Source: Latrodectus hesperus (Eukaryota; Arthropoda; Arachnida; Araneae; Theridiidae). Taken from it: a stretch of 64,000 nt of DNA. The notes below the pieces were generated by a model that worked only from the letters and a program-made list of their open reading frames with translations, did not search any database and was not told the DNA's origin. The stretch's first letter is position 1. Each line of letters starts with the position of its first letter. Where the stretch lies: contig CM075862.1 of the NCBI GenBank assembly GCA_037975125.1, positions 64,198,078-64,262,077 on the forward strand, in the 5' to 3' direction. Shown in pieces: positions 45,383-58,646 of this stretch. A program made the translations under genes and the position numbers.

Positions 45383-47829
45383 TCATAAATACGTCAGAAT
45401 TAATTTTAATCTGCTGAACGAGCGTTCACAGCTTGCTATTGATGTGTAGAAATAGTTAAGAGTATTTAAAGGAGATTTTTTCGCAAAAATTCTCATATTT
45501 GGGAAAATATCTCCATGAGAGATTAGGTACGTTAGAAGTTCTAAAGGAGTTTTAAGTTTAATTTCTTTTATACTGCAAAGTAACATCGTGTAGTCACAAA
45601 TTTCTGTATAAAATTCTGTTCCATTGAAATCTGTATCATAAAATTCACCCAAACTTTTACAATTATTTTCAAGTTCATTATCAAAATTACGATTATAAAA
45701 TAAATTTTCAACATCAGGTAAAAATCCAAATTTGGAATTAAGATCTCTAAGACGTACGAATCGCATGTGCATTTCTTGTTGCAGACGGTCAACAACGCTT
45801 TTCATAACGCGAGAAATTTCTTTTTCCACTGAGAGGCCAACATCTGTAGATGATTCTGCAAGCATTTTTCGGTGTCTTCTTACACGGACATTTGTATTAA
45901 TTCCCCATTTTTCCCAAAAAAACTCAGTTTTTTAAATTGACACCTACCATATCTGGTCTCGAATTTCTGCAAGTTCTGTCTCTAATGATTCAAGATCATT
46001 AAACGCTTCTCAAAAATTCATTTTAGGATCTTGTAATCTGAGTTGTACACGATCAATTCTTTTTAAGATTTCTTGCCAGAAATGAATTAAAGTTATGAAA
46101 TTAAAGTTAAGTTTATTTTGCAATAAATGTGTAGCTTCATTTCTGGTGTCATTTGTGGTGGTAATATCTTCTGATAGTTTCTCTAATATTTCTATTAAGC
46201 CCATAAACTATAACACTAATTGCTTGGGCTGTAGCACAACATCGGGGTTCAGATTCACGTTTAACAGTTATATTTAAAGAGCATTTTAATAATTCCCAGC
46301 GTAGTGTTGAACGTGAGATAAATACATATATATATTTTAAATCATTCCAAAACATGACTGGATCTTGCTTAGCTGCAATAACTCCAAGTAAATTTAATGA
46401 ATGATTATCGCAATTTACAAATAATGCTTTATTATTTTTCTCTTTAATTCTCTGTTGAACTCCGGATATGTGATCTGAGATCACTGCGGCATTATCATTA
46501 CATTGAGATCTACAGTTTATTTAGGAAATTTTATCAGAGTTTGATTTTTCTAAAATTGTATTTTCAATTGAGGTTGCATATTTAGAAAGTATTTCGATAA
46601 ATCCTAAAAACGACTCTTTGATTGAAACTTTTCTGTTAGTATAATCAATATCTACGTACTTGAAAACCTGGGACATTTGTCCTCGATAAGAGAGATCAGG
46701 AGTCGAAACAAATAAAAGTCCATAATATTTATTTCGCTTAATATCACTTATTATTTGATTTTGAACCATGGATGCCAGAAGGTGAATAAATTCATTTTTA
46801 ATTTGTGGTGATAGGTATGAAATAGTTTTTGGCGTTTCCATGACATTTTTAAGATGACTTGCGAGAAGTGGATCAAACTGCGCTACAACAGATAACAGAT
46901 TTCTAATATTTGTATCATCTTCAAGCGTAATATTTTCAATATGACCTCGTAGAGGTAGATTTTGAACTATCAAATATTTCATGCATGCTAATATTCGATG
47001 CAATATATTTCGCCAACGTTCCTTTTCGGATTGTATATTTGCTTTAAATATTGTATCGATTCCCGTTTTATTTATTAATCTTTTTTCTGTTTCTTTCCAA
47101 ATTGTGAATAATTTTCGATGATTTAGACTTTTTTCGTGACTAATCAATTTATCTTTTTTCCTCCATTTTTTAAAACCAGACTCTGTTACGAAAGATGATT
47201 GTGTAGCAGAATTTGATGAAGAAAACAGTATGTAACAAAAACAATATGCGGCATTGTTTTTACGCGAATATAATAACCAAGATCGGTTAATTTCAGTTCC
47301 TCCTTCTTCATTTCCGACTCGTCGAGAAAACCAAGATTTTGGCATTAGACGATTAGCTGATGTTCCAGCTGCATTTAAACTCGACTCATTCTGAAATAAT
47401 TGAGATCCATGAATAATCATTTCTGTTTGTTGTTGATTCGATATTATTGGAAAATTATTCTTTAACTTTAAATAAGCAACATCTTTAAACTGCAGAACGC
47501 CTGGAATTACAAATAAACTTTCTGTTGTACTTTCGGTACATTTTACTGTATATGGACATTGTATTTGGGGCTTCTGGTGTACTTGGATGCCTATCCTCAT
47601 GATCTTCAGAGTCTTGTATTTGTTACGATATGTTATCACATAAAAGTTTAGCTGCAGAAGGGGTACCATCTTAATGAGATTTTGTTGCTTCATCATTATT
47701 TTCTGGTTTACCCTTTTGCGATTCTTTCGCTAAATATGATTTCCTCATCATTCTACATTTCTGAACTTCTTTTTCTTGTTCTAGCTTCCTTTTTTGATTT
47801 AGAAAACACCTAAAGTTTTTTTCTGACAT
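45383..47829 (-). pseudogene. hAT transposase, zinc-finger/DUF4371 (ZMYM1-like) type, copy B
   Basis: Likely start at ATG 47829 (MSEKNFRCFL). Copy B keeps a longer frame than A: 47696-46521 (391 codons) covers the TTF-like finger (WFSRRVGNEEGG, SWLLYSRKNNAAYCFCYILF, KSLNHRKLFTIWKETEK) and the DUF4371-like core (LPLRGHIENITLEDDTNIRN). The catalytic-region segment (NDNAAVISDHISGVQQR) and the CERSFSRLKLILTYL end lie in the frames 46484-46149 and 45865-45383. A T-to-A-type change near 47673 adds a stop not in copy A, and the stop after DNIS is shared with copy A. A motif usually read ETRW is PRC here and TRC in copy A. Inactive. Confidence 0.82.
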
Positions 47830-50800
47830 TGACATCATCTGAATAAAAATTATATTATTTAAGATATCACATTTGAAAAATACAATAACAGCAAATGAAG
47901 TATAAAAATGATTTATTACAAATTGCAAAGTAATATAGCAATCAAATTCCATTGCTGCAATTATTTTATTGAATACTATTAACAATTTCGCGCATATTTT
48001 ATTCACTGAATTATAGAATCATAGAGTAAGTTGGCAAAAATAAAATCATCAAGGCGTTAAAAAGTAAAATACATAACGAAAGTATCTATAGTTATAATTA
48101 GGTTGTTGAATTAATAATGAAACAGAAATAAAAAATCAATATATCTATTCTCTCTGAACATGCTCATAAAATAGATATATTGGTTAACTCGCTCCACTTA
48201 TCTATTTGGTTGTACAAAATTAGGTATCAAAAAGCTTGGAATAAAATCTATTTTTTGCAATTTACTTAGTTTCAGATGAATTAAAGTAAATAATGTTGTA
48301 ATTTACAGTAATATTTGTTTAAATTAACAACAGAATTTAAGCTATTCCTCTGGTTTCGCTCGTCTTCGAAGAATCACATTCATTTAAACAATTTCTCAAT
48401 GGCAATTTTTTAAATGACTCAAAATACAAGCTTAACAGCATCATAATGAGCACATCATCTTGTTTCTGAAAGTTGCTGAGCAGTAATTACAATGTTTGTT
48501 AGAAGGGTCATACATTTATGGGAAAAATACGCATGCAAACTTTCTAGGGTTCCAAAAAGTCATCTATAATGAAGCAAATGAAACGAGTGTAATATTTGAT
48601 TTTCAGTATTAATCTAGCGAGTAAGTTATATCTGATAACACTTAATTTTAATCAGGTACATCTGCCGACATTAAATTTTTTTTAAAAACACTATAAGCTT
48701 TCTACAGTTGTTATATTAAAACTCGAAACATGCAATTCTTTCTTAGTGTAACAAAAATACTTGCTACATTCTTGTAAGCAATTAAAGTGCACTTTCTACA
48801 TAACACAACAGAAGACTTTTCAACTAATTTTACTAAATATTTTTTATTAATTCCCTAAAGGACCATCAGAAGCTGATATAACTACCATAAAAAATTTATT
48901 CATTAAAAATTCCCACTTTATACATTCTATTTCAATGCAATAAAATATTTTCAATACTGGCATTAGATAGCATTGCAAAACCATACTCTACAGTAAACCC
49001 CACAGTATACGTTTATGATATTTTATAATTAATAACTGATCAGAGAATACAAATACTATTTTAAATCATGTTAATCCCCAACTCATTATCTCAGTAAAAT
49101 TGGACCTATAATAATTTGTTATATTTTTCTCAAAAATAAACATTTTTAAAAATAAGAATTTTATAAAAATATATGTTGTTGTTACTAATGACTCTTGGAC
49201 AAGCCAAACTCGCTATGCCTCGGCTATGCGAATTTAAATCAATTGGGGGCGTCTTTCGTATTAATAAGAGCACCATGAAGGTGAAAGTAACGTTTTGCTC
49301 TTCAAATCCTCCGATAGATGGCAGCACCAGATGATCTACTCTCTCAATTTTGGCATTGATCTGAAGGGGGAGTAAATTTCTCCTGACCATTGCATTCATG
49401 GTAACTGCTCAACGACCAACCACAGGATCTTCGATATATGTTAAATGTATATTGTTTAAATCACAAGTATAATGCTTTTATTTGTAAAAGGAATAATAAG
49501 AATAAAAACTAGAGAATTATTAGAAAAATTTAGATTTTCCATTATTGTCATAAATTTTACTCTTAAATGGAATTCCCACATAACACTCATACATCAATTT
49601 TAATTTCCTTTTGAAACGAACACAAGTTTAAGAAGTATTGTTTTAATTGGAAAATTTTAGCAATTAATATTTTCAACAAAATAAAACTTCAGGATTAAAA
49701 AGACATGAATGTAGATGGAGTGTGTTTCCAATATTCAGGATCACTTGCATACTTTTAAAAAGCACATAAAGTTGATTATGATTTTATAAAATTAATTTTT
49801 AAAATGGTAATGGTATGCTTTCAATAATTTTCCTACATATGCAATTCTGAGGAAGAAACAGTCTTTACAACTAATTTTCCTTCCTAATTGAATTTGATAA
49901 TTCTTTAGTTTACATACATAAATATACTATATACTTTAAAAAATAATTTCATCAAAACAAGTACAATAAAAGTAATATACACTGCACTCTTAAAAATGTA
50001 ATAAATAATTTAAAATGTTTAAAAAAATAAAAGCCGAAATGTGAATAAGAATGTGAATTAGATACAAAAATGTAATGCAATTAAAACCATTTATAATTGT
50101 ACCTTCCCATGAAACCTGTTTCTACCATTTTTGAGCAAACGCTCATTTAGCAAGAAAGTTCCCAATCCCTGATTTCAAACTAATCTATCAAATCTGGGAG
50201 TTGAATTGGAATTTTTGCTTTGCAGTGAAACTAATTGACTCTTCCAAGGGTCTCTGGATAGCCGGTTAAGAGGTTAAAATAGTTTTTTAAATTATACATC
50301 ATTTAGAATATTAACGCAATTAAAAATGATTTTTATCGTAAAAAATTTAAATTACAAAATGTAATATTGATAATTTATGAATATTTCAATTTGATACTCA
50401 CACACATAAAACTATTTTTTCTGATTCCAAAACAATAAGACCTTTGTTAATTACGTCTTCATATGATTTTAGTTTAGATAATTAAATTATATGATAGCAT
50501 TATCAATGCAAAATGCAGATAGGCAACGAAACACTAATACAGATAATAATTTTAAATTTCTTACAAAACACACGTAAATTCATATAAAATTATCCAATTA
50601 TATATATTTATTAAAATCAGAAATTTTCAATAAAACAATTTATAAATATATTATATTATTAAAAGCAATTTTTTGACAAAACTAATTGTTTTTTTTTTCA
50701 AGTTATTTTTCATTGATTCAAATTATTATCAGAAATTATAGGTACTGTGATAATTTTTTTTACTTTTATATCGTATAATTTTATTTAGATTTTCTCAATC

Positions 50801-52516
50801 GGTTATCTTAGTAGTAAAAATTTTCTCTTTTTATTTTTAATATATTTAATAAAATTATTTTCCTAAGATAATGAAATATATTTTATCATTAAAATAGGCG
50901 TGAATTTTTATTAAAATCAAAATTCCTTACTATTATGAATCATTTTGAAAGTACTGTTCATGCAATAGCTTAAATTTCTCTCTTTCAAATATCATTTAAA
51001 GACAATACTAATTTTTAAAATTTTACAATATAAAATGAGAAATATACACGATTTCTTCGCAATTTTCTTGAGTGATTTTTTCAAGTTAAAAGATATTTTT
51101 TCATATAAATTAAACTAATTAATTAAAATTTATTTTGTATACTTAAGCATACAAAGAAAACAAAAGAAAACATTTAAAAAGAAAAAAAAACTTTAAAAAA
51201 TTCTTAAATTTTATCATTTCAAAAAAGAATTTTTCAATATAAGGTGCTAATTAAAGCCAATAAAATTACAAGACAAATAAAAATTATTTCACCGAATAAA
51301 TGCATTTAAACATTAATAAGATAATTTTACATGAATAGTTTTTTAAGAAATGAATAATTAGATATTTAATTTTCAAACTCAACAAGCATAGTAGTAAATA
51401 TTTATACTGGCATAATGTATTAAATATTGAAATCTACAAGAAACACATAGTGGACAGAGATATAACTTACTGCAATAATATTTTTAGTGTCAAAACTCCA
51501 GAATTTCAGAAGTTTATATTTTCGTTTCCGACGAAGCGATGTTAGTGAAGGAATGATATACTACTGTACAAAGGAAAGAAGTTCATGTGTTTTCCTAAAA
51601 CTTGGAGGTTATTAGTACTTACTCCCCACCATTTCGATTTCAGGAAGGCTATTCATCATAGGGGGTGTTGACAGCATACTGCAACGCTATTTTGAGAAAA
51701 ATTTCCCTCCTTTAGTTGAAGGTCAGTCAGCTGCAAGACACATATTTTGGCCAAAATGGACAAATAATAGGAAACACGTTTTCAGCAAGAATTTTCTTAC
51801 GAGTATCAAGCGACACTAGACTAAAAGGCTAAAATAAAGCTTGAGATAAAAATACAAGGTGTTTTTACTTTTATTTTGAGACGACGGATAATAATTTCAC
51901 AGAGTCTTAATAACAACTGAAACTGATCTTTCTATATCGCTTCTTGATAATTTAAGTCAAATCTGATTTTTCTCTGATTCTATTAGCAGATTTAAATTCT
52001 TCAAGTTTTCATTAATAATATATTAGTTTTATGAAATTTTCTTTTTGGCAAGCAATATTTCACTGTGTTATTGTAGACAAAATACGATTAAATTTCTACA
52101 TTTTGTATTATAAAGGGAAATATAAAATTTTAACGAAATATATTTCTCGTGAAATAAAATAACTTAATATCTTATAAGAAATTAAATAATAAGTCAAATA
52201 TAATATTTCAGAACACTAAAAATTCGAAAATAATTTTGACGTTTTGAATAATTATCGCATCCAGAGGGGTCAAGGGTCCAGTGGATATTCATTGAACTTT
52301 TTTTCTTTTTTTTTTTTGAGAACAAGAAATGTATTTACTTTGTTAACTTTATTGTTACCACTTTCAATAGCATAAAACTTGACTTAGACAGCCTGTATTA
52401 CAATATAACAATTAGGACTCAAAAAGGGAACTGTACATCTTGGTGTATTTATAAAATTAAATAAGGTCATGTGCTTACATTTTTGTAATCTTCCTGAGTA
52501 AATAGATCCAAAAATT
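47830..52516. other. Non-coding interior of the 10-kb hAT-like element, unit B
   Basis: Collinear with 12943-17625. 49739-51172 is identical to 14852-16285 as far as compared. It includes the GC-richer patch with CCGATAGATGGCAG at 49311-49324. No gene was recognised; the 89-codon minus frame at 49130 is open in B only. Confidence 0.5.
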
Positions 52517-52529
52517 GCCGTATAACATT

Positions 52530-54200
52530 GGTAATTTTTGTGTTATGCTGATGATCTCGTTATGTGGTCAACGAGTAGCGACATCCAATCTACAGATGAT
52601 TGTCTTAATAATGCGTTTAAGCACATTAATGCATGGTGTCTGGAGAAAGATATGGTTCTAAATGAAGAAAGAACAACCGCACAACTTTTTACTTTGTCTA
52701 CAAGACAACATTCTGTGAATCTTGTGTACGACACACTTCCGCTAAAATTACACAAGCTACTAAATACCTTGGTGTGACCATGGATAAAAGGCTTGGCTGG
52801 GCTCCACATATCAATAATATTCAAAAGAAAGCTACTGATAGACTTCGAATCCTGAGACGTCTTACGGGCTCCACTTGGGGTGCCAATCCAGACTTTTTTG
52901 ACACTACTTATAAATCATACAATCGCCCTGTTCTTGAATATAGCTGTGAAGCGCTGTCTACAGCTAGCGAAACTTCTAGACAGAAACTTAACGTCGTCCA
53001 AAATAATGTCCTTCGAATTGTCTGCGGTGCTGCTGTTTCCACACCAATCACTGCTCTTGAGAGCCAAACGCAAATTGAGCCCCTTGAGGCTCGTCGTGAC
53101 AAAGTCCTTCTGAGATTCTTTGAGAGATCTCGCCGTGTCGGTGATGGTTTTTGGGAGACTTACAAAACTGCTAAATTGCGCTTAGTGACACAGCTTACTC
53201 CTCTGGAAAAATCACTATTGCTTCAGAGAAAGTACAAGGCTGACTCCGGTGAGCGACTCTATTTTCCCCGGCCAACGCTTGTGAATGATATACCCAACAT
53301 CCCTATTTGATTAAACCTTCCTGGCATAAAGGATCGTAAAGAGGATGTCTTCCCACAGATCTTAAAAGCCGCCACACTGGATATGCTTGTATCTATATAT
53401 CCAATGGCAGAATGGTACCATGTATACACAGACGACGAAGATTCGGCAATCGGCGAGAATTGTGGTGCTGGCTTTTATTCATCTCTTGCTGAGGGTTCTT
53501 TTCCGGTCGGCAAACATATGACAAACTTTGACGGGGAGGTTGCGGCTATTTGTGAGGCTGCCAGACGATTAATGCAACTGCCGGGCCTTAAAAAGGTGGT
53601 TTTCCTTTCTGACTCAACAGCAGCTCTTAAAGCCATAACTTCATTGCTCCCACATGATGCCCTTGCTATGACTTACCGGGAAATTCTTTCGCATCTAAAA
53701 GAAATAACTGAAATATGTTTGCAATGGGTGCCAGGGCATTGTGATATTGATGGCAATGAGCGTGCAGATAGGCTTGCCAAATATGGATATGACTTGACTC
53801 AAGAAGACAGGCCTATAAGCTATTCTGCTGCAGGTAGTACTATTAATCTAAGTATTAAAAAATCAATTAGGACAGCCTGGGAGGCAGCTGCTGTTCACAA
53901 AAGATGGGAGACGGTTGTCAGATGCGATACCATCCCCAACAGCCTGCCGCTTGGAGTGGCGGTTGCCACCTTCAGGATGGCGAAGGGTCACGACTACCTT
54001 CAGAAACATCTCCACAGGATCGGCCTTGCCGATACTCCCCTCTGCCCCCTGTGTTCTACAGGCGTGGGTACAGCCGTATACATGGCTTACTGAGATGTTC
54101 TGGAACAGGCCGATGACGACTTGCATGGGCGGGCTGGACTCTACTGGGAAGCATGGCGCCAAATGGCCCATCGGCCACGGGCGGACGTTGGATGAAGAAG
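52530..54200 (+). mobile_element. 5'-truncated LINE with RNase H domain, copy B
   Basis: Same insertion as 17639-19303. The right target copy ACCATATAACATT is at 54201-54213; the left copy, at 52517-52529, has decayed to GCCGTATAACATT. It ends in GATGAAGAAG. Confidence 0.88.
52538..54093 (+). pseudogene. LINE ORF2 C-terminus: reverse transcriptase end, RNase H, zinc finger (copy B)
   Basis: CYADDLVMW at the start, with the same frameshift near 52740 as copy A, then the thumb region to a stop at 53310. RNase H is open from 53383: YTDDEDSAIGENCGAG (two extra codons after the first aspartate), DGEVAAI, LSDSTAAL, and an intact VPGHCDIDGNERADRLAKYG that is broken in copy A. The terminal finger is CPLCSTGVG with a later stop. 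The shared shift shows the copy was dead before the duplication. Confidence 0.85.
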
Positions 54201-54213
54201 ACCATATAACATT

Positions 54214-54799
54214 AACACAAATATTTTGATAAATAACTTTATACTAAGTTTAAATTTCTCATTTGCATAAAAATGGAATTGACCAATCGAATTTTTCAGA
54301 TATTTTACATAAAAAATTAAAGTATTTTCGTTATTTACAAGATTTGTTGCACAAAACAACAGTATCACAAATATTGAGCAAAATATGCAACTTAAAAAAG
54401 AGAGGATTAAAAAAAAAATAAAAAATGACAATAGAACTTATTATGAAACGAAAATTGCAAGTATGGTTAAAAGTATACAATTTTAAAAAAGAATTAAGCT
54501 ATGCAAAATTACTATTAATAAGGAAATGTAATAATTGTTTCTTTAATGGCAAGTTCTATTAGCTTTTTACTCGTCAATTTTCATGAACAATCCAAGTCTG
54601 CATTTTCCATGACATTTTTTTCTTCTGGACATGACACAAGAATTATAAAAGATAAAATATAGTTCTCCGAATAAAATTGATATTATGATGAAATTAAAAT
54701 TGAAATTTTCTTAAAAATTTTATTTATCTTTGTAATGATTTAGCGTCTCTCTGCAAGCTACGCCCGGGCATGGTAGCCCCCCTCCTCGCTACGCCACTG
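54214..54799. other. Right end of the 10-kb hAT-like element, unit B
   Basis: No gene. Ends in GCATGGTAGC...CTCGCTACGCCACTG, as in unit A. Confidence 0.5.
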
Positions 54800-54807
54800 A
54801 TGATACT

Positions 54808-55969
54808 TCGCGGTTAGAACTACTACTCTTATATTCCTTCCTCCATGGTGAATACATGGTCTATTTTTCATATAGGTATTAAAAGTATTCAGCTTTAAAC
54901 TTTGCTCTTCACTGTAATTACTAACGCTGCCTCTTCACTACTATTGGTCAAGACTTAAACAGCACCTATAAATTTAACAATAAAAACTTATGTATTCAAA
55001 TTTTCATTTTCTGTCTGTAAATGTGTATAATCACATTTGTTATGCTTTAGAATATTTTATATTTTGCTAAATTAATTTTTTCCATAAAGTGAATACCAAT
55101 TAAATTAAAAATTGTTTTCTGCAAGAAACTAAGTTGAGAATTACACACTTCAAGTCATTTTTCTTTTGACTCTCATGAAGAAAAATAAATTGTTAATGTT
55201 ATTAATATTTCTAATTTATATATCTATCTCAACCAAAAAAGTATCAAAGTTTGTATTACAATTAATTAAAAATATTCAGTTTGACATTAATTCGTAATTT
55301 TTGCTCAATTTTTTAACTAGTTAACATCTCGCTGTCAAATTTTAAGATATTACTTAAAAAAGAAAAAAAAAATTAAGAAACTACATGAATATGAACAAAC
55401 TTGTTCATCATTTGTTTATTATTTTTCTATTTCTATTTATTATAGCTCAACATTAATTGTCAACAAAAGTTGACCAGGTGCAGAAATATTATATCCTGAA
55501 AATATTAACCAGACAGTGGAACAGTTAATTCTAAAATATTTTATTTAACAAAATGCATATATTTTTGCAATTTAGATAATGCACTTCCGTTTTAACATTC
55601 AGCTTTAAACTTTGCTCTTCACTGTAGTCACTAAAGCTGCCTCTTCACTATTATTGGTCAAGACTTAAACAGCACCTATAAATTTAACAATAAAAATTTA
55701 TTAGATGTATGAAACTTATTCGATAGAAAATTATTACAACAATAATATATTTTACACATCCATACATTATATTTAAAATGTAATCAAAATTCTTTTCTAA
55801 CTCAAAATAGTTTTTTAATTTAAAAAATTACAACATAAAAATTGGTTTTTGGATATGATGTAGTGGTCCCGCTGCAAAACGTAAGCAAACACCAAAAAAG
55901 GTAAACAACGCGGATGGATACAAGACACGCGGCGTAGGAATAAACCTTCTTACCGGACCTGTGTGATTA
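54808..55969. other. AT-rich spacer with the 100-bp direct repeat pair, unit B
   Basis: Collinear with 19912-21064. The repeat pair starts near 54885 and 55598 (ATTCAGCTTTAAACTTTGC). No gene. Confidence 0.5.
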
Positions 55970-56225
55970 GTATTGCAAGGATGGGAAAAAACCCGGTTTA
56001 TTTCCGGGAATAAACCGGGTTAATACCCAAATTTTAAAAATTGTGAAAAATTTTGAACTTTTTTAAAAATTTATATTTTTAACTATAAAAACCACATAAT
56101 ATATTTAAAAAGATAAATAAAAGAAGAAATCTACTTAAAATATATTACAATAGAAATTTCTCAAAACATATTTGGAAATAGATGACAGCTATTTGTGAAA
56201 AGATTGGAGAGGTTTTAAGTTGTGT
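55970..56225. mobile_element. Terminal fragment of the 7.74-kb element's hAT family, unit B
   Basis: Starts TAGTATTGCAAGGATGGG, two changes from the intact terminus TAGTGTTGTAAGGATGGG. It continues through the GGGAAAAAACCCGG palindrome to GATTGGAGAGG. The partner end is missing. Equals 21065-21330. Confidence 0.72.
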
Positions 56226-57170
56226 TCATTAGGGATGGGATTTAGTTACTTTTCCTGTACTTAGTACGTACTGAGTACAGTTACTTTTAAAGTAACAAGT
56301 ATTTTACCGATTACATTTCGTACTTGCTACAATTGTTTTGTACTGCCATCTATCGGATTAAAATATATAGAGAAAGTTTTTAAAATCTTATAAATTGAAT
56401 AAAAACTAAATTAATAATAAGTAAATTAATAATTAATTAAAACTAAATAAGTAGATCAATAATATTTTATATAAACCATAAAATTAATTGATATAATTAA
56501 TGTTAATTTAAATTATTATCATATAAATAAGCATTCACTTAAATATTAATAAAAAGATCTATAAAAAATAATTCTTATTATTTATGCAACATTTCCTTAA
56601 TGGCAAGTTTTTGTTTTTCCTGTAATGCTTTAATTTCTAGTATGAGGCAAAGAAATAAAAGTTATTTATCTACAAACCTTTTTTTTGTAAAAAATTGTAC
56701 ATTTCTAAATTTTCTTAAATGTAATTCATTCTATATAAAAATCATGCGATTTTAATATTTAAATTTATTTTCAGAATTTATATCTGTTCTAAGTAAATTT
56801 TCCAATTACTCAATCGTAATTTTAAAAGACTTCTAATGTTAATTAATATACAAAATTAGATGAAATAATATAATTTCTATTTTTCAACCTAATCAGCTTA
56901 ATTTTTTAATAGAATTTAGTAAGACTTTCCAATTATGTAAATAAATTTTTATAAATAACTGGTAAATATTTTGCAAAGAATTGTAAAGTGGGAAGTTTAA
57001 TCAATTACAAAGAGGTTTTATTTTATGTTTGCTTACAAAAATACAGCAATTAATCAGAAAAATAAACTTAAATTTAATTTCCTTTATTTTTCTATAATTA
57101 AACATTAACGTGACAAACATAGTAAAATTTTTTTATGTACTGCTTTAGTAAAAAATTTTTATGTTTTGGG
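56226..57170. other. AT-rich spacer, unit B
   Basis: Collinear with 21331-22275. Starts with the AGGGATGGGATTTAG terminus-like sequence and CTGCCATCTATCGG at 56343-56356. No gene. Confidence 0.4.
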
Positions 57171-57485
57171 TCAGCTACTGTAAGCCGAGGATTAGTGGAC
57201 TGTACGCCCGGGTACCTCGAGTTTGTGTTTGTCTATCTGTCCAATCAAGAGGGGTAAAGACCGCCACACACGATACGATTTTTCCTATGGATTTGTTGTA
57301 CGTGAACAAGTTGTACCGTGTGTGGGGAAGTTGGACAGGTTCAAGAAAATTCAAACAAGTTTTGATTTTTCTTCCAACACAGGAAGTAAACAATCGCTTC
57401 CCGTTGTCGCGTGTTTGTCTCGCAGGGTTGCAAATTATTTCTTGGCGATACTTGGGAAAATTAATATTTGATCCCTTTTTTAAAA
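57171..57485. other. GC-richer TE leader before the MADF fragment, unit B
   Basis: Closely similar to 22276-22595. The open frames on both strands are not recognised as proteins. Confidence 0.35.
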
Positions 57486-57776
57486 ATGCCCATGAAGCAA
57501 ATATTGCAGGAATTTATTGAAATCTATAAAGATGAGCCTTGTTTGTGGCAAATAATGAGTGTCGATTACACAAATAAAATAAAAAGAAAGTTAGCTTATG
57601 AAAAATTATTAGAAATATACAAAAAGATAGATGAAAAGGCTTCAATTAACGAAGTAAAGGAAAAAACTAATGCCCTCCGTAGAACCTATAAAAGAGAAAA
57701 TCAATGAATCGAAAAAAAGTGGTGTAAGCATGGAGGATGCATATGTGGAAAACAAACTAAAAAGACACATATATAC
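57486..57776 (+). pseudogene. MADF-domain fragment, copy B
   Basis: From ATG 57486 the frame reads through FIEIYKDEPCLWQIMS, KRKLAYEKLLEIYKKIDE and NEVKEKTNALRRTYKREN to a stop at 57707. This covers most of a MADF domain (a small DNA-binding fold with conserved W and a basic third helix). A one-base shift after KREN restores the expected continuation INESKKSGVSMEDAYVENKL up to about 57776. The aromatic end of the domain (usually LWYFD-like) is missing. It is less damaged than copy A. Source unknown: a PIF/Harbinger companion gene or a host MADF gene. Confidence 0.65.
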
Positions 57777-58015
57777 GTCGTCATAAAAGTGACTGAACAA
57801 CTCTTTTAAATGATTGAAATTTTTGGCGATTTTCGATTTCCTTTTGCGATGCACACATCTTAAGCCAAAAGCAATAAATGTTGAAAAATGGCATCCTTAA
57901 AAATAACTTCCCACTCCAAATGTGCCTCCCCTACTGTGGTCAGCAGAATTTGAGGGAAGTGAGTGCTTAATTACTTTCTACCCCCTCTAACAAATCCTAA
58001 GGAAAAATCCTATCG

Positions 58016-58646
58016 TGTGTGGCGGGGTTAAGATTAAAGTGGTGTCGGGAACATGTCAACTGGACTGTGTCTGACTGGGGAAATGTCCTGTTTACTGATG
58101 AGTCAAGATCTGCTCTGGAGCCAAATGACAAACGTATAAGGATTTGGCGTGAACAAGGAACACGCAATCAACCGCAAAACATCACCGAGCAACACGCATT
58201 CCGAGGTGGAAGCATTGTGGTGTGGGCACGGAATTCATTAGGACACCGCACCGACCTGCACATCTTTAAACGGGGTGTTGTGATGACTGTCCGATATCGA
58301 GACGAAGTCTTAGAACCCTTTGTGCGATTGTACACTGCAGCAATTGGTCCTACTTTTGTTTTAATGGACTATAACGCATGTCCCCATTGAGTTGACATCG
58401 TCAAAGACTACCTGAAGAATAAAGGGATTGCGCGTATGGCGTGGCCAGCATATTCGTCATACCTTAATCCCATTGATAATCTTTGGTATGCTCTCGGCCA
58501 TGCTGTATCTTCACGTTTCCCACCTCAAGACACTCTTATTAAGCTGGAAACTGCTCTACAAGAAGAATGACTTGCTTAATTCAGCGGTGGTTGACAACCT
58601 AATTGAAAGCATGGTCACAAGGTGTAAACTTGGTATACAGATGTGA
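58016..58646 (+). pseudogene. Tc1-type transposase fragment, copy B
   Basis: Keeps more than copy A: RLKWCREHVNWTVSDWGNVL, FTDESRS (first aspartate), SIVVWARNS, a middle block and LMDYNACPH, where the catalytic aspartate next to N is replaced by Y. A TGA follows at 58388. After a shift come AWPAYSSYLNPIDNLWYAL and a C-terminal stretch ending IQM at 58646. The DNA-binding N-terminal half is missing. NPID, with D where E is usual, is shared with copy A. Dead copy. Confidence 0.85.

Larger units (their letters stand above)
44867..54799 (-). mobile_element. Large hAT-like DNA transposon, copy B, with nested LINE
   Basis: Ends and flanks equal those of copy A: TAGTGGTGTTGTGAG at 44867, CTACGCCACTG ending at 54799, flanks ATAATATT (44859-44866) and ATGATACT (54800-54807). 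The two transitions in the target duplication are already present in both units, so the insertion was old when the duplication occurred. It holds the transposase pseudogene (45383-47829) and the LINE (52530-54200). Confidence 0.55.
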
